64,000 nucleotides of DNA from Dickeya zeae NCPPB 2538. Its GTDB lineage: Bacteria; Pseudomonadota; Gammaproteobacteria; Enterobacterales; Enterobacteriaceae. The number at the start of each line of letters is the position of its first letter. Position 1 is the stretch's first letter. The stretch covers positions 3,237,064 through 3,301,063 of the forward strand of contig NZ_CM001977.1 of NCBI RefSeq assembly GCF_000406165.1, in the 5' to 3' direction. The notes under the pieces are model-generated. The model made no database searches and was not told the origin of the DNA. It saw nothing but the letters and a program-made list of their open reading frames with translations. This document shows positions 1-10,085 of this stretch, one piece after another. The translations under genes and the position numbers were made by a program.

Positions 1-239
1 ACACCGGCCTGGAAAACATACTCCGGCGCACGCGGGCTATTAAACTCGGTGGTACTTTCCGGGCCGCCGGAAAGGATGATGCCATTCGGGTTGAACTCGC
101 GAATTTGCGCTTCGGTGACATCCCATGCCCACAGTTCGCAGTATACGCCCAGTTCACGTACGCGACGTGCCACCAGTTGCGTGTATTGCGAGCCGAAATC
201 CAGAATAAGAATGCGATGTTGATGAATGTTTTCTGTCAT
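1..239 (-). CDS. guaA: GMP synthase (glutamine-hydrolysing), N-terminal part only
   Basis: Reading leftwards from an ATG at 239, the frame encodes [20 protein letters not shown] and stays open to the window edge, giving about 79 codons. This is the start of the class I glutamine amidotransferase domain of GuaA, and the oxyanion-region motif SGGPES is visible. The catalytic cysteine (residue 86 in the E. coli enzyme) and the ATP-pyrophosphatase and dimerisation domains lie outside the window. GuaA aminates XMP to GMP in the last step of guanine nucleotide synthesis. It follows guaB on the same strand after an 86-base gap, as in the guaBA operon of enterobacteria. It is partial only because of the window boundary. 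Confidence 0.95.
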   Translation of the reverse strand, partial: MTENIHQHRILILDFGSQYTQLVARRVRELGVYCELWAWDVTEAQIREFNPNGIILSGGPESTTEFNSPRAPEYVFQAG

Positions 240-275
240 GAGAGGCGTATTCCACTACGGAGCGAAAGAAAAATT

Positions 276-305
276 GAACCCGGTAAGTTTACCGGGTTCG
301 TAACA
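276..305 (-). terminator. Terminator-like hairpin between guaB and guaA
   Basis: The arms gaacccggta (276-285) and taccgggttc (290-299) pair perfectly around a 4-base loop. On the minus strand the hairpin is followed within a few bases by a T-rich run (complement of 264-275). It sits inside the guaB-guaA gap, so it may reduce read-through into guaA rather than end the operon. Confidence 0.55.
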
Positions 306-325
306 GTAAATCAGCCGGTAAGCGC

Positions 326-1789
326 TTAGCCCATACGATAGTTCGGCGACTCTTTGGTAATAGTCACATCGTGGACATGGCTTTCCTGAATACCAGCACC
401 GCTGATACGCACGAATTCAGCTTTAGTACGCAGCGCATCAATGGTCGCACAACCGGTCAAGCCCATGCAGGAGCGCAAACCACCCATCTGCTGATGCACG
501 ATCTCTTTCAGGCGGCCTTTATAAGCCACTCGACCTTCGATACCTTCCGGTACCAGCTTGTCAGCCGCATTGTCAGACTGGAAGTAACGGTCGGACGAAC
601 CTTTAGACATCGCACCCAGCGAGCCCATGCCACGGTAAGATTTGAACGCACGGCCCTGATACAGTTCGATTTCACCCGGCGATTCTTCCGTGCCCGCCAG
701 CATGGAACCGACCATCACGCAGGCGGCACCCGCGGCGATCGCTTTGGCGATATCGCCAGAGAAGCGGATACCACCGTCGGCAATCACCGGAATTCCGGTG
801 CCTTCCAGTGCGTCGACCGCGTCAGCAATCGCCGTAATCTGCGGTACACCGACACCGGTTACGATACGGGTAGTACAAATAGAACCAGGGCCAATCCCGA
901 CTTTCACGGCACTGACACCGGCTTCGGCCAGCGCACGCGCACCGGCACCCGTCGCGACGTTACCACCGATGATCTGCAAATCCGGGTATTTGGCACGGGT
1001 TTCACGAATACGCTGCAACACGCCTTCAGAGTGGCCGTGGGAGGAGTCAATCAGCAAGACGTCCACGCCAGCGGCAACCAACGCGTCAATACGCTCTTCG
1101 TTACCCGCACCGGCACCGACTGCTGCACCAACGCGCAGACGGCCGTGCTCATCTTTACACGCGTTCGGTTTACGTTCTGCTTTCTGGAAATCTTTTACTG
1201 TGATCATCCCAACCAGACGGAACTGCGCATCCACCACCAGCGCTTTTTCGATACGGCGCTCGTGCATTTTTTGCAGCACGACGTCGCGCGCTTCGCCTTC
1301 TTTGACCGTCACCAGACGTTCTTTCGGGGTCATGACCGCGCTAACCGGACGGTCCAAATCGGTAACGAAGCGAACGTCACGACCAGTGATGATGCCGACC
1401 AGCTCATTACCGGTCGTGACCACCGGATAACCGGCAAAACCGTTACGTTCGGTGAGCGCTTTCACTTCACGCAGTGTCGTTTCTGGCGTTACTGTCTGCG
1501 GGTCAACCACCACGCCGCTTTCATGGCGTTTTACGCGGCTCACTTCTTCCGCCTGGCGCTCAATGGGCATGTTCTTATGGATGAAACCAATGCCGCCTTC
1601 TTGTGCCAGCGCAATCGCCAGACCAGATTCGGTCACGGTGTCCATGGCGGCAGACAGCATAGGAATGTTTAAACGGATACGTTGAGTCAGTTGTGTGCTC
1701 AGATCAGCCGTGTTGGGCAGAACGGTGGAATGGGCAGGAACGAGGAGAACATCATCGAAGGTCAGTGCTTCTTTAGCGATTCGTAGCAT
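326..1789 (-). CDS. guaB: Inosine-5'-monophosphate dehydrogenase
   Basis: The 487-residue protein oxidises IMP to XMP with NAD, the committed step to guanine nucleotides. The TIM-barrel start is [15 protein letters not shown]-domain pair occupies roughly residues 93-205. The catalytic loop [13 protein letters not shown] places the nucleophilic cysteine at residue 305, and GGIRFSGD is the phosphate-binding segment. The length matches the E. coli enzyme (488). The gene is first in the guaBA unit and divergent from xseA; a PurR-like box lies in the shared upstream region, in line with purine control of guaBA in enterobacteria. Confidence 0.98.
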   Translation of the reverse strand: MLRIAKEALTFDDVLLVPAHSTVLPNTADLSTQLTQRIRLNIPMLSAAMDTVTESGLAIALAQEGGIGFIHKNMPIERQAEEVSRVKRHESGVVVDPQTVTPETTLREVKALTERNGFAGYPVVTTGNELVGIITGRDVRFVTDLDRPVSAVMTPKERLVTVKEGEARDVVLQKMHERRIEKALVVDAQFRLVGMITVKDFQKAERKPNACKDEHGRLRVGAAVGAGAGNEERIDALVAAGVDVLLIDSSHGHSEGVLQRIRETRAKYPDLQIIGGNVATGAGARALAEAGVSAVKVGIGPGSICTTRIVTGVGVPQITAIADAVDALEGTGIPVIADGGIRFSGDIAKAIAAGAACVMVGSMLAGTEESPGEIELYQGRAFKSYRGMGSLGAMSKGSSDRYFQSDNAADKLVPEGIEGRVAYKGRLKEIVHQQMGGLRSCMGLTGCATIDALRTKAEFVRISGAGIQESHVHDVTITKESPNYRMG

Positions 1790-1852
1790 GGCAATATCTC
1801 ACCGGGATTGAGGATGGGAATTAGATAAAATATTGCCGCGGCATTATACAGG

Positions 1853-1868
1853 CCGAAATCGATTGCCT
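1853..1868 (-). promoter_or_regulatory. PurR-like operator upstream of guaB
   Basis: The 16-mer ccgaaatcgattgcct matches 9 of the 11 fixed positions of the PurR consensus ANGCAANCGNTTNCNT as I recall it. It lies 64 bases upstream of the guaB start in the guaB-xseA divergent region. The assignment is by consensus and context only. Confidence 0.5.
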
Positions 1869-1961
1869 CCAGCATTTTTTTATAAAAACGCTTGCGAACG
1901 GCCCATTGACCGGTAGTATTGATTGATTAACTCTCTGTTTTATTATTTGATCCGGGTCACA

Positions 1962-3350
1962 ATGTCTTCATTGCCGTCATCCGCCATATTTACCGTCAGT
2001 CGCCTTAATCAGACAGTAAAACAGTTGCTGGAAGGTGAGATGGGCCAGGTTTGGCTGTCCGGAGAAATTTCCAATTTTTCCCAGCCTTCCTCGGGGCATT
2101 GGTATTTCACGCTCAAAGATGAGCGCGCGCAGGTGCGATGCGCCATGTTCCGCACCAGCAATCGTCGGGTGACCTTTCGGCCGCAAAACGGACAACAGGT
2201 GCTGATTCACGCCACCATCACGCTCTATGAACCGCGTGGCGACTACCAGTTGCTGGCGGAAAGCATGCACCCGGCTGGCGATGGGTTACTGCAACAACAG
2301 TTCGAGCAGCTAAAACAGCGTTTGTCGGCTGAAGGGCTATTTGACCAACACTACAAACAACCACTTCCCAAACCCGCCCGTCAGGTTGGCGTGATTACCT
2401 CTGCCAGCGGTGCAGCATTGCATGACATTTTGCACATTCTGCAGCGCCGTGACCCGTCGCTACCGGTCGTTATCTACCCGACGGCGGTACAAGGTGTGGA
2501 TGCACCGGGTCAGATTGTGCGGGCTATTGAGCTGGCTAACCTGCGCGAAGAGTGTGATGTGCTGATCGTCGGCCGCGGCGGCGGCTCACTGGAAGATTTG
2601 TGGAGTTTCAACGACGAGCGGGTGGCTCGGGCCATTTTCGCCAGCCGTATCCCGATTGTCAGCGCAGTCGGCCACGAAACCGATGTGACCATCGCTGACT
2701 TTGTGGCGGACCTGCGAGCGCCAACGCCTTCAGCAGCCGCTGAACTGGTTAGCCGTAATCAGTTGGAGCTGCTGCGACAAATTCGTGCCCAGCGCCAACG
2801 ACTGGAAATGGCGATGGATTATTATCTGGCACAGCGCCAGCAACAATTCGTCCGATTACAACATCGGTTACATCAGCAGCATCCACAACTCCGTCTGGCC
2901 CGCCAGCAAACCCAACTGATTCGGCTACGCCAACGTCTGGATGACGCAATTCAATTGCAACTGCGCCAACAAACGCGCCGTCAGGAACGTCTCGCCCAGC
3001 GTTTGCAGCAACACCAGCCGCAGTCACGGTTACATCGCGCCCAGCAACAGATACAGCAGCTACGCTACCGCATGCACCATGCGTTAGAAAAGCAACTTAG
3101 CCAGTATAAACAACAATTTGGCGAAGCCTGCTCCCATCTCGAAGCCGTCAGCCCGCTGGCGACACTGGCCCGTGGCTACAGTGTCACGACCACTTCAGAT
3201 GGCAAGGTCATGAAGCAAACGGTTCAGGTCACCAAGGGCGATAAACTAAAAACCCGGTTACAGGATGGCTGGGTTGAGAGTCAGGTAACTGAAATCAAAA
3301 AAGAATCTACTAAACCACGTGCAAAACGTCAGCCAAAAAATATTCAGTGA
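1962..3350 (+). CDS. xseA: Exodeoxyribonuclease VII large subunit
   Basis: The 462-residue protein is the catalytic subunit of ExoVII, which with XseB degrades single-stranded DNA to oligonucleotides. The N-terminus has the OB-fold start ([13 protein letters not shown], then [16 protein letters not shown]). The nuclease core follows, with motifs [25 protein letters not shown] and [14 protein letters not shown] glutamine- and arginine-rich helical region covers about residues 265-400. The ATG at 1962 ([13 protein letters not shown]) aligns with the E. coli start; an upstream in-frame ATG at 1923 would add 13 unlikely residues. The gene is divergent from guaB, as in E. coli. Confidence 0.95.
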   Translation: MSSLPSSAIFTVSRLNQTVKQLLEGEMGQVWLSGEISNFSQPSSGHWYFTLKDERAQVRCAMFRTSNRRVTFRPQNGQQVLIHATITLYEPRGDYQLLAESMHPAGDGLLQQQFEQLKQRLSAEGLFDQHYKQPLPKPARQVGVITSASGAALHDILHILQRRDPSLPVVIYPTAVQGVDAPGQIVRAIELANLREECDVLIVGRGGGSLEDLWSFNDERVARAIFASRIPIVSAVGHETDVTIADFVADLRAPTPSAAAELVSRNQLELLRQIRAQRQRLEMAMDYYLAQRQQQFVRLQHRLHQQHPQLRLARQQTQLIRLRQRLDDAIQLQLRQQTRRQERLAQRLQQHQPQSRLHRAQQQIQQLRYRMHHALEKQLSQYKQQFGEACSHLEAVSPLATLARGYSVTTTSDGKVMKQTVQVTKGDKLKTRLQDGWVESQVTEIKKESTKPRAKRQPKNIQ

Positions 3351-3436
3351 TTAGGCTATACTTATCGTGTCGTAATTGTGGTAGATCAGTGTTAATCATA
3401 TGTTGCACCATACTGTCAGGCATAAGGAGATGAAGT

Positions 3437-4486
3437 ATGCAATCCGCCCGTAGCATCATTCCGCCCTACATTCTGCATCGCATCATTAATAATGGATCAG
3501 ATGAAGAACGTCGTTGTGCGCAACACACTCTGATGCACGTGCAATCCCTGATGGTGGCTCCGGTCGTCCATCCTGATGAGCATGAGGAGCGCCCCGCGGG
3601 TCAGGTACAGCGCGACATCTACGATGCCGAGCACCAGCAGGTATTACCGGGCAAGCGGATTAGGGCCGAGGGTCAATCAGGAAACGGTGATGTCGCGGCT
3701 GATGAAGCCTACAATTATCTGGGTATCACTTACGACTTTTTCTGGAAAATCTTTGGTCGCAATTCACTGGATAACAAAGGGTTATCACTGACTGGCAGCG
3801 TTCACTACGGTAAGGATTACCAAAATGCCTTCTGGAACGGGCAACAGATGGTATTTGGCGACGGTGACGGTAAAATTTTTAATCGGTTCACCATCGCACT
3901 GGATGTTATCGCACATGAACTGTCGCACGGCGTGGTAGAAAGCGAATGCAATTTACTGTACTTCCGCCAGTCCGGTGCACTCAACGAATCGCTCGCCGAC
4001 GTGTTTGGCTCGATGGTCAAACAATACTACCGCAACCAGAAAGTACAGCAGGCGGACTGGATTATTGGCGAAGGGTTGCTGGCCGAAGGTATTGACGGAA
4101 AAGGGCTACGCTCGCTGTCCCGCCCCGGCACCGCCTATGACGACCTGCTGCTAGGTACCGACCCACAACCCGCCCATATGCGTGATTTCGTCAACACCCG
4201 TGAAGATAACGGCGGCGTGCACCTGAATTCGGGGATCCCCAGCCGTGCCTTCTACCTCGCAGCGATGGCACTAGGAGGTTATTCCTGGGAAAAAGCCGGT
4301 CAAATCTGGTATGACACTGTGTGCGACAAAGAGCTGCCGCAAAATGCCGATTTCTCCATCTTTGCCAGATTTACCGTAGAGCACGCGAAGCGGCGCTTCA
4401 ATGAAGCGGTTGCTGATGCCGTGCTGCGAGCCTGGCATCAGGTTGGGATTGATACGGGAATCATCAATGAGCACGAACAGGAATAA
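3437..4486 (+). CDS. prt1: Protealysin-like M4 metalloprotease
   Basis: The 349-residue enzyme belongs to the thermolysin family (M4). The zinc motif HELSH is at residues 160-164, the third zinc ligand lies in GALNESLADVF (Glu 184), and the transition-state histidine is in GGVHLNSGIP (His 261). It has no signal peptide. The N-terminus (ARSIIPPYILHRI) has the short PPY-type propeptide of protealysins, as in Serratia protealysin and Pectobacterium Prt1. A good ribosome site (aaggag) precedes the start at 3437. The next gene overlaps its end by 20 bases and encodes a matching inhibitor. The pair sits between xseA and yfgJ, which are close neighbours in E. coli, so it looks like an accessory insertion. 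The symbol is by family resemblance. Confidence 0.88.
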   Translation: MQSARSIIPPYILHRIINNGSDEERRCAQHTLMHVQSLMVAPVVHPDEHEERPAGQVQRDIYDAEHQQVLPGKRIRAEGQSGNGDVAADEAYNYLGITYDFFWKIFGRNSLDNKGLSLTGSVHYGKDYQNAFWNGQQMVFGDGDGKIFNRFTIALDVIAHELSHGVVESECNLLYFRQSGALNESLADVFGSMVKQYYRNQKVQQADWIIGEGLLAEGIDGKGLRSLSRPGTAYDDLLLGTDPQPAHMRDFVNTREDNGGVHLNSGIPSRAFYLAAMALGGYSWEKAGQIWYDTVCDKELPQNADFSIFARFTVEHAKRRFNEAVADAVLRAWHQVGIDTGIINEHEQE

Positions 4487-4832
4487 CCTGCCGGATTTAA
4501 CGGACGATGTGATTATTGAACTGGCACGCGAAGGCGGTTTTGCCTGGATTCCGAAACTGGCTGGCCCGCGACGCTTTACGCTGGCAGAAGTACCCGCCAC
4601 ACAAAAAGAAAAAATCCGTGCCGTGCTGCATGACGCCCTGCCTGCAGCACAGGAACCAGGTCAGCCTGGTTCCCCTGGCCGTGGTGATCAGTTCTACTAC
4701 CGAATCCATATTCACTACTGCAATACACAGGATAGCCACCAGGCTGACTGGGTATTGCTGATCCCCGAACGGCATGCCTCGTCCGAGTTGGAAGCCCTGT
4801 GGCGTAATGGGCTGGATGACGAAGCCCCCTGA
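4467..4832 (+). CDS. Emfourin-type protealysin inhibitor
   Basis: The 121-residue frame (MSTNRNNLPDL, later ELAREGGFAWIPKLAGPRRF) begins 20 bases before the protease stop codon, so the two are translationally coupled. Size, position directly downstream of an M4 protealysin gene and the GGFAWIPKL segment fit emfourin, the cytoplasmic M4 inhibitor described from Serratia. I recognise it by context and general resemblance, not by alignment. A longer frame from 4401 lies wholly inside the protease gene and is less likely. Expected role: binding the co-expressed protease, which has no export signal, to limit damage in the cell. It has no signal peptide or membrane segment. Confidence 0.72.
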   Translation: MSTNRNNLPDLTDDVIIELAREGGFAWIPKLAGPRRFTLAEVPATQKEKIRAVLHDALPAAQEPGQPGSPGRGDQFYYRIHIHYCNTQDSHQADWVLLIPERHASSELEALWRNGLDDEAP

Positions 4833-4853
4833 CTGCTACAGAACTACACAGAA

Positions 4854-5111
4854 CTACAGCGGCTGGTAACGTACCACCACGCGAGAGCGCGAAATCAAGC
4901 CGTGGCCGTTGGCACACAGATAGTTTTCTGCGCCACAGGCTCGTAACACCTGCAATGGCTGTTCACATTCCGGGCATAGCGTCAGACGAAGAAAATCACG
5001 CTGGCACGCCTCGCAATAATACTGGTCGTTGCGGCTATGTTGAACGTCATGCTGCCGATCGCTGGCACGCCATACCATCGCTTGCTGACATTCGGGACAA
5101 TAAGTATCCAT
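4854..5111 (-). CDS. yfgJ: Small zinc-ribbon protein, YfgJ family
   Basis: The 85-residue protein is built from Cys-x2-Cys pairs (YCPEC, YYCEAC, LCPEC) and ends with the conserved segment LRACGAENYLCANGHGLISR, as in E. coli YfgJ. It is a predicted double zinc ribbon with no assigned biochemical role. It lies 82 bases upstream-side of the der stop codon on the same strand, matching the E. coli order der-yfgJ. The gene faces the inhibitor gene tail to tail. Confidence 0.85.
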   Translation of the reverse strand: MDTYCPECQQAMVWRASDRQHDVQHSRNDQYYCEACQRDFLRLTLCPECEQPLQVLRACGAENYLCANGHGLISRSRVVVRYQPL

Positions 5112-5193
5112 CGTCTCCCTCCCGTTCCACGTATGTAAAACGGGGCAGAATTGCTTCTGCCCCGGCGGATTAACACTGCTCTGCTACCACGGC

Positions 5194-6687
5194 TTATTTG
5201 CCTTTTTTGATATGCTGCATCAGGCGCTTACGTTTGCGCAGCTGATTCGGCGTCAACGTGTTGCGTTTGTTGGCAAAGGGGTTTTCCCCTTCCTTGAACT
5301 GAATACGGATTGGGGTTCCCATCACATCCAGTGAGCGCCGGTAGTAGTTCATCAAATAGCGCTTGTAGGAATCCGGCAAATCTTTGACCTGATTACCGTG
5401 GATTACCACGATCGGCGGGTTGTACCCCCCGGCATGTGCATATTTCAGCTTCACGCGGCGACCACGTACTAATGGTGGCTGATGATCGTCTGCCGCCATC
5501 TGCATGATACGGGTCAACATTGCCGTCCCTACCCGTCGGGTAGAACACTCATAGGCTTCGTTGACAGATTCGAACAGGTTACCCACGCCACTGCCGTGTA
5601 ATGCTGAAATGAAGTGGATTCGGGCAAAATCGATAAACCCAAGGCGCAGATCGAGGGTTTCTTTTACTTGATCCTTAACCTCTTGTGTCAACCCATCCCA
5701 CTTATTGACCACAATAACCAGTGAACGGCCAGAGTTGAGAATAAAGCCCAACAGCGATAAATCCTGATCGGAAATCCCTTCACGGGCATCGATCACCAGC
5801 AACACGACGTTAGCGTCTTCAATTGCCTGCAATGTCTTGATCACCGAGAACTTTTCTACAGTATCGGTAATTTTGCCACGTTTGCGCACCCCGGCAGTAT
5901 CGATCAACACATAGTCGCGGCCATCACGCTCCATCGGGATATAGATACTGTCGCGCGTGGTGCCAGGCATGTCGTACACCACCACCCGATCTTCCCCGAG
6001 AATACGGTTGGTCAGTGTCGATTTACCGACATTCGGACGACCCACGATCGCCAGTTTAATCGGCAGTCCTTCGAAATTTGGCGCCTCGTCATCGACATCA
6101 TCAATGCCATCATCATCGCCTTCACCAAGCTGTTCTGCCCAGTAAGCCGCATTGGCTTCTTCTTCGGTTAATTCACGTGCTTCCTGAAGCGGCTCGGTGG
6201 CAAACGGCAACAGCACTTTTTCCAGCAACGAGGTCACGCCACGGCCATGGGATGCGGCGATGGGGTAGACGTCACCCAGACCAAGCGAATAGAAATCGGC
6301 AATACCGGTATCAATATCAATACCGTCAACTTTGTTAGCTACCAGAAACGTGTCTTTTTCACGCGAGCGCAAGTGTTGAGCGATGGCGTGATCCGCCGGC
6401 ATCAGACCGTCGCGGGCATCCACCAGAAACAGCACAATATCCGCTTCTTCGATCGCCAGCAGCGACTGCTCAGCCATGCGTGTTTCCACACCATCTTCAG
6501 TACCGTCAATACCGCCAGTATCAATGATGATGAACTCATTTCCTTCTACCTCGGCACGACCATACTTGCGGTCACGCGTCAGCCCAGGAAAATCCGCCAC
6601 CAATGCGTCACGGGTACGCGTCAAGCGATTAAACAGCGTGGATTTCCCCACATTCGGGCGCCCGACCAGCGCGACGACAGGTATCAT
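5194..6687 (-). CDS. der: Ribosome-assembly GTPase Der (EngA)
   Basis: The 497-residue protein has two tandem GTPase domains. The first P-loop (GRPNVGKST) starts at residue 9 and the second copy of GRPNVGKST opens domain 2 near residue 216. Both carry their G2-G4 motifs ([24 protein letters not shown]). An acidic linker rich in D and E ([17 protein letters not shown]) separates them, and a C-terminal KH-like domain ends in a lysine- and arginine-rich tail. Der is essential for 50S ribosomal subunit maturation. The gene follows bamB on the same strand, with a hairpin terminator in the gap. Confidence 0.97.
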   Translation of the reverse strand: MIPVVALVGRPNVGKSTLFNRLTRTRDALVADFPGLTRDRKYGRAEVEGNEFIIIDTGGIDGTEDGVETRMAEQSLLAIEEADIVLFLVDARDGLMPADHAIAQHLRSREKDTFLVANKVDGIDIDTGIADFYSLGLGDVYPIAASHGRGVTSLLEKVLLPFATEPLQEARELTEEEANAAYWAEQLGEGDDDGIDDVDDEAPNFEGLPIKLAIVGRPNVGKSTLTNRILGEDRVVVYDMPGTTRDSIYIPMERDGRDYVLIDTAGVRKRGKITDTVEKFSVIKTLQAIEDANVVLLVIDAREGISDQDLSLLGFILNSGRSLVIVVNKWDGLTQEVKDQVKETLDLRLGFIDFARIHFISALHGSGVGNLFESVNEAYECSTRRVGTAMLTRIMQMAADDHQPPLVRGRRVKLKYAHAGGYNPPIVVIHGNQVKDLPDSYKRYLMNYYRRSLDVMGTPIRIQFKEGENPFANKRNTLTPNQLRKRKRLMQHIKKGK

Positions 6688-6748
6688 TGTTACAACCTCT
6701 ATTGCTTATAGTTCAATTCGTTACAGCAGAAAACGCTGCTGAAGATAA

Positions 6749-6784
6749 AAGACGAAACGGCCCCTGACAGCATCAGGAGCCGTT
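6749..6784 (-). terminator. Terminator between bamB and der
   Basis: The arms aacggcccctga and tcaggagccgtt pair with one mismatch around a 5-base loop, and on the minus strand a T-rich stretch (complement of 6742-6754) follows. It lies 45 bases after the bamB stop, so der is likely to have its own promoter or depend on read-through. Confidence 0.65.
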
Positions 6785-6828
6785 ACAGGGACGACGGCAT
6801 CGCCATCAGTCCCGAACATGCGCAGCGG

Positions 6829-8010
6829 TTAACGGGTAAAAGCGTAAACCTCGCCACCTTTGGCTTGCACCAACAGTTTGTCGCTGGCCACGACCGGTTT
6901 ACTCAACAAACCAGAGCCGTCGACTTTCTGCTGAACCACAAAACGACCGTCAGTGGTATTCACCCAGTGCATATAACCTTCGGCATCACCGACAACCAGA
7001 TAACCATTATACAACGCGGGTGCGGTCACATTACGGTGCAACAGATCACTCTGCCGCCAGAGCACCACCCCGCCGTTGGTATTCAGCGCGACGATGCGAT
7101 CATCCTGATCCACCAGATAAATGCGATCGCCATCAACAATAAAATCGTTTACCGACCCAATTTCACGCTTCCAGGTAATCTGTCCGGAACGCAGATCCAG
7201 TGCCGTCAGGTTGCCATTATATCCCAGCGCATAGACGACGTTACCTGCCACAACTGGTGTGGTATCAACATCATTCAGACGAGCGATTTCAGTCGCGCCG
7301 CCAGGTTGGGAGATACGCTGCTGCCAGATCAACTGACCTTGATTAATCATGACGGCGCTTACGCGTCCATTGTCGCCACCGACAATAGCGGCGCCAAACG
7401 CGGTTGTCGGCGCAGATTCACCGCGCAACGACAGCGACGGCATATCCAGATTTACCGTCCATTTGATGGTGCCATCAGACTCGCTAAGCGCTTGCAGCAT
7501 GCCGTTGCTGGTATGAATAATGACCACACCATCACTGACCACCGGGCTGGATAACACTTCACCCGCCACTTTGGTCTGCCACTGTAACGAGCCGTCATCA
7601 GCATTCAGGGCAAAAAGCTGCGCCCGTTCGCTGCCGACATAAACATGGTTACCTGATACGGAAACACCGCCTGACAGCAACGCAGGGCGATTGCTGGACA
7701 GCAGGCCGGTTTTCTCCGCCAGATCGACGCGCCATTTCTCTTCACCGCTATTCAGATCCAAGGCTTTTACCGTACCGTGGCGATCGGCGGCATAAACACG
7801 GCTGTCCTGCCAGGTCGGATGCAGATTCGAGTAGAACTCCCCTGTACCGTCCCCAACGGAGCGACTCCAGACTTTGGTGGGGGTAAACTGGTTGGTCACC
7901 TGCGGCAGAGGAGACATTTTGACCACGTCCTCCTCGCGATCAAACAGCGAACAGCCGCTCAGCAGGGTAACAGAAACCAGTCCGACCAAAAGTGTTTTAC
8001 GCAGTTGCAT
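6829..8010 (-). CDS. bamB: Outer-membrane assembly lipoprotein BamB
   Basis: The 393-residue lipoprotein is a subunit of the BAM complex that folds beta-barrel proteins into the outer membrane. A lipoprotein signal ends in LLSGC, with the acylated cysteine at residue 20. The rest is a PQQ-like eight-bladed beta-propeller, with repeated blades such as GVVLWRQSD, GQLIWQQRI, GQITWKREI and EEKWRVD. The length matches E. coli YfgL/BamB (392). It is 10 bases downstream of yfgM and probably co-transcribed with it. Confidence 0.96.
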   Translation of the reverse strand: MQLRKTLLVGLVSVTLLSGCSLFDREEDVVKMSPLPQVTNQFTPTKVWSRSVGDGTGEFYSNLHPTWQDSRVYAADRHGTVKALDLNSGEEKWRVDLAEKTGLLSSNRPALLSGGVSVSGNHVYVGSERAQLFALNADDGSLQWQTKVAGEVLSSPVVSDGVVIIHTSNGMLQALSESDGTIKWTVNLDMPSLSLRGESAPTTAFGAAIVGGDNGRVSAVMINQGQLIWQQRISQPGGATEIARLNDVDTTPVVAGNVVYALGYNGNLTALDLRSGQITWKREIGSVNDFIVDGDRIYLVDQDDRIVALNTNGGVVLWRQSDLLHRNVTAPALYNGYLVVGDAEGYMHWVNTTDGRFVVQQKVDGSGLLSKPVVASDKLLVQAKGGEVYAFTR

Positions 8011-8020
8011 GAAGTCCCTC

Positions 8021-8641
8021 TTAGCTGGGCAGATTATTCAGTTTGATACGCAACAGGGATTGCAGGCCCTGAGAAGGTTTTGCCGCCATACCTTTACTGT
8101 AAGCATCTCGAGCGCCCTGATTGTCGCCTTTGCTCGCCAGCACATCACCGCGAACGTCAGCGACCATCGCCGCCCAACCTTCCAGCTTGATGGCATCCAG
8201 CGTTTTCAAGGCTTCATCCGGCTTCTTCTGCTGCAATAATACGCGAGCCAGACGCAGGTTAATCATCGCCTGTAGATCGCCATCTTTGGTTTGGCTCAAT
8301 GCCAGGCGGAGCTGCTGCTCAGCCTTGGCGATATCATTTTTTTCAACAAACTGGTGCGCCAGCGCCAGTGCCGTCAGCGCGCCATAATTGCCGTGCTCAC
8401 CGGCAGCAAATTTTTCAGCGCCAGCAACGCCTTCCGCCGTACCGGCAGACAGCGATTCGGTAACTTGCTGATAGGCAGCGGAAGCCGCCATCGCGCTACT
8501 TTCCTGATGATTTTGCCAAAAGCGCCAACCGACCAAGGCACCGACACCCAGCACCACGCCGATAGCCAGCGCCTTGCCGTTTTCAGCAAAGAAGCGGCGA
8601 ATTACCTCAACCTGTTCGTTCTCAGTGGTATAAACTTCCAC
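8021..8641 (-). CDS. yfgM: SecYEG-associated chaperone-network protein YfgM
   Basis: The 206-residue protein has a short cytoplasmic N-terminus, one membrane segment at about residues 24-42 (LAIGVVLGVGALVGWRFW) and a periplasmic TPR-like helical domain. In E. coli YfgM works with PpiD at the Sec translocon. It lies between hisS (13 bases) and bamB (10 bases), the conserved hisS-yfgM-bamB unit. Confidence 0.94.
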   Translation of the reverse strand: MEVYTTENEQVEVIRRFFAENGKALAIGVVLGVGALVGWRFWQNHQESSAMAASAAYQQVTESLSAGTAEGVAGAEKFAAGEHGNYGALTALALAHQFVEKNDIAKAEQQLRLALSQTKDGDLQAMINLRLARVLLQQKKPDEALKTLDAIKLEGWAAMVADVRGDVLASKGDNQGARDAYSKGMAAKPSQGLQSLLRIKLNNLPS

Positions 8642-8654
8642 GCTGCCTTTCTCC

Positions 8655-9929
8655 TTAATTCAGTAACGCCGCCAGGCGCGCCGCTACATCCGCTTGAGAC
8701 AGAGTTTCCTGCTCGCCGTTGGTCAGGTTTTTCAGCACGACCTGCCCGGCCGCCACTTCGGTTTCACCCAGCACCAACGCAACCCGAGCCCCACTCTTAT
8801 CCGCACGGGCAAACTGTTTTTTGAAGTTACCGCCACCGTAGTTGGTCATCAATTTCAGTTGCGGCAACGCGTCACGCAGTTTTTCCGCCAGGCGAATCGC
8901 CGCATGTTGCGTGCCTGCACCCGATGAAATCAGATAGGCATCTACGCCAGACTGTACCGCAAACGCCGGATTGACCGTTTGTACCAGCAGCACCAGACGC
9001 TCTAGCCCCATGCCAAAACCTACCGCCGGGGTACTGGAACCGCCAAGCTGCTCAACCATACCATCATAGCGACCACCGCCACACACCGTTCCCTGTGATC
9101 CCAGACTGCTGGTGACCCATTCGAAAACAGTGCGGTTGTAATAGTCCAGCCCACGAACCAGCCGCGGATTAACCTTATATGGGATACCTGACTGGGTTAA
9201 AAGTTCACACAATTCATCGAAATGCGCACGAGACTCGTCATCCAGATAGTCGGTCAGGGTCGGCGCGTTATTCAGTAACGCCTGCACCTGCGCATTCTTG
9301 GAATCCAGCACCCGCAACGGGTTGGTATACATACGGCGCAGGCAATCTTCATCTAACTGATCTTTATGCTGTTCCAGAAATGCGATCAGCGCATCACGGT
9401 AACGGGCACGGGCATCCAATGAACCAATGGAGTTCAGTTCCAGATTAACATGCTGATCGATCCCCAACACACGCCACCAGCGGGCGGTCATCAGGATCAT
9501 TTCCGCATCGATATCCGGCCCTTTCAGACCAAACACTTCGCAACCCAACTGATGGAACTGACGATAGCGCCCTTTCTGCGGACGCTCATGACGGAACATC
9601 GGGCCGGTATACCACAACCGCTGCTCCTGATTGTACAGGATACCGTGTTCAATCCCGGCGCGAACGCACCCCGCAGTCCCCTCAGGACGCAACGTCAGGC
9701 TATCGCCGTTGCGGTCTTCAAACGTGTACATTTCCTTTTCAACGACATCGGTCACTTCGCCGATCGCACGTTTGAACAACGAAGTCTGTTCGACGAGCGG
9801 TGTACGAATTTCGCTATAGCCGTACCCGCGGAGTACCTGTTTCAGGCTATCTTCAATACGCTGCCACAGTGCCGTTTCGGCTGGCAGGTAGTCGTTCATG
9901 CCACGGATGGCTTGAATATTCTTTGCCAC
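8655..9929 (-). CDS. hisS: Histidyl-tRNA synthetase
   Basis: The 424-residue class II aminoacyl-tRNA synthetase opens with [15 protein letters not shown]. Motif 2 is visible as [19 protein letters not shown], the histidine-specific segment as [15 protein letters not shown], and motif 3 as GFGMGLERL. The C-terminal anticodon-binding domain follows. The length equals that of E. coli HisRS (424). It charges tRNA-His in the cytoplasm. Confidence 0.97.
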   Translation of the reverse strand: MAKNIQAIRGMNDYLPAETALWQRIEDSLKQVLRGYGYSEIRTPLVEQTSLFKRAIGEVTDVVEKEMYTFEDRNGDSLTLRPEGTAGCVRAGIEHGILYNQEQRLWYTGPMFRHERPQKGRYRQFHQLGCEVFGLKGPDIDAEMILMTARWWRVLGIDQHVNLELNSIGSLDARARYRDALIAFLEQHKDQLDEDCLRRMYTNPLRVLDSKNAQVQALLNNAPTLTDYLDDESRAHFDELCELLTQSGIPYKVNPRLVRGLDYYNRTVFEWVTSSLGSQGTVCGGGRYDGMVEQLGGSSTPAVGFGMGLERLVLLVQTVNPAFAVQSGVDAYLISSGAGTQHAAIRLAEKLRDALPQLKLMTNYGGGNFKKQFARADKSGARVALVLGETEVAAGQVVLKNLTNGEQETLSQADVAARLAALLN

Positions 9930-10085
9930 GTCAGTTCTCTATGCGTTTTCAGAAAGTAATGCGCTGTTAAAAAATAGACCCGATTATAGAAGCAACGACG
10001 CAATGTCTTCAATGTCGCTGCCGCCATCATCGGGTGCTTCAGTTCAGGAATTCGTACCGGATCGCATCCAGACTTGCCGGATGAA

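Noticed and set aside
371..1672. 433-codon open frame on the plus strand
   Set aside because: It runs antisense over guaB, whose protein is unmistakable, and its translation has no recognisable family or start signal.
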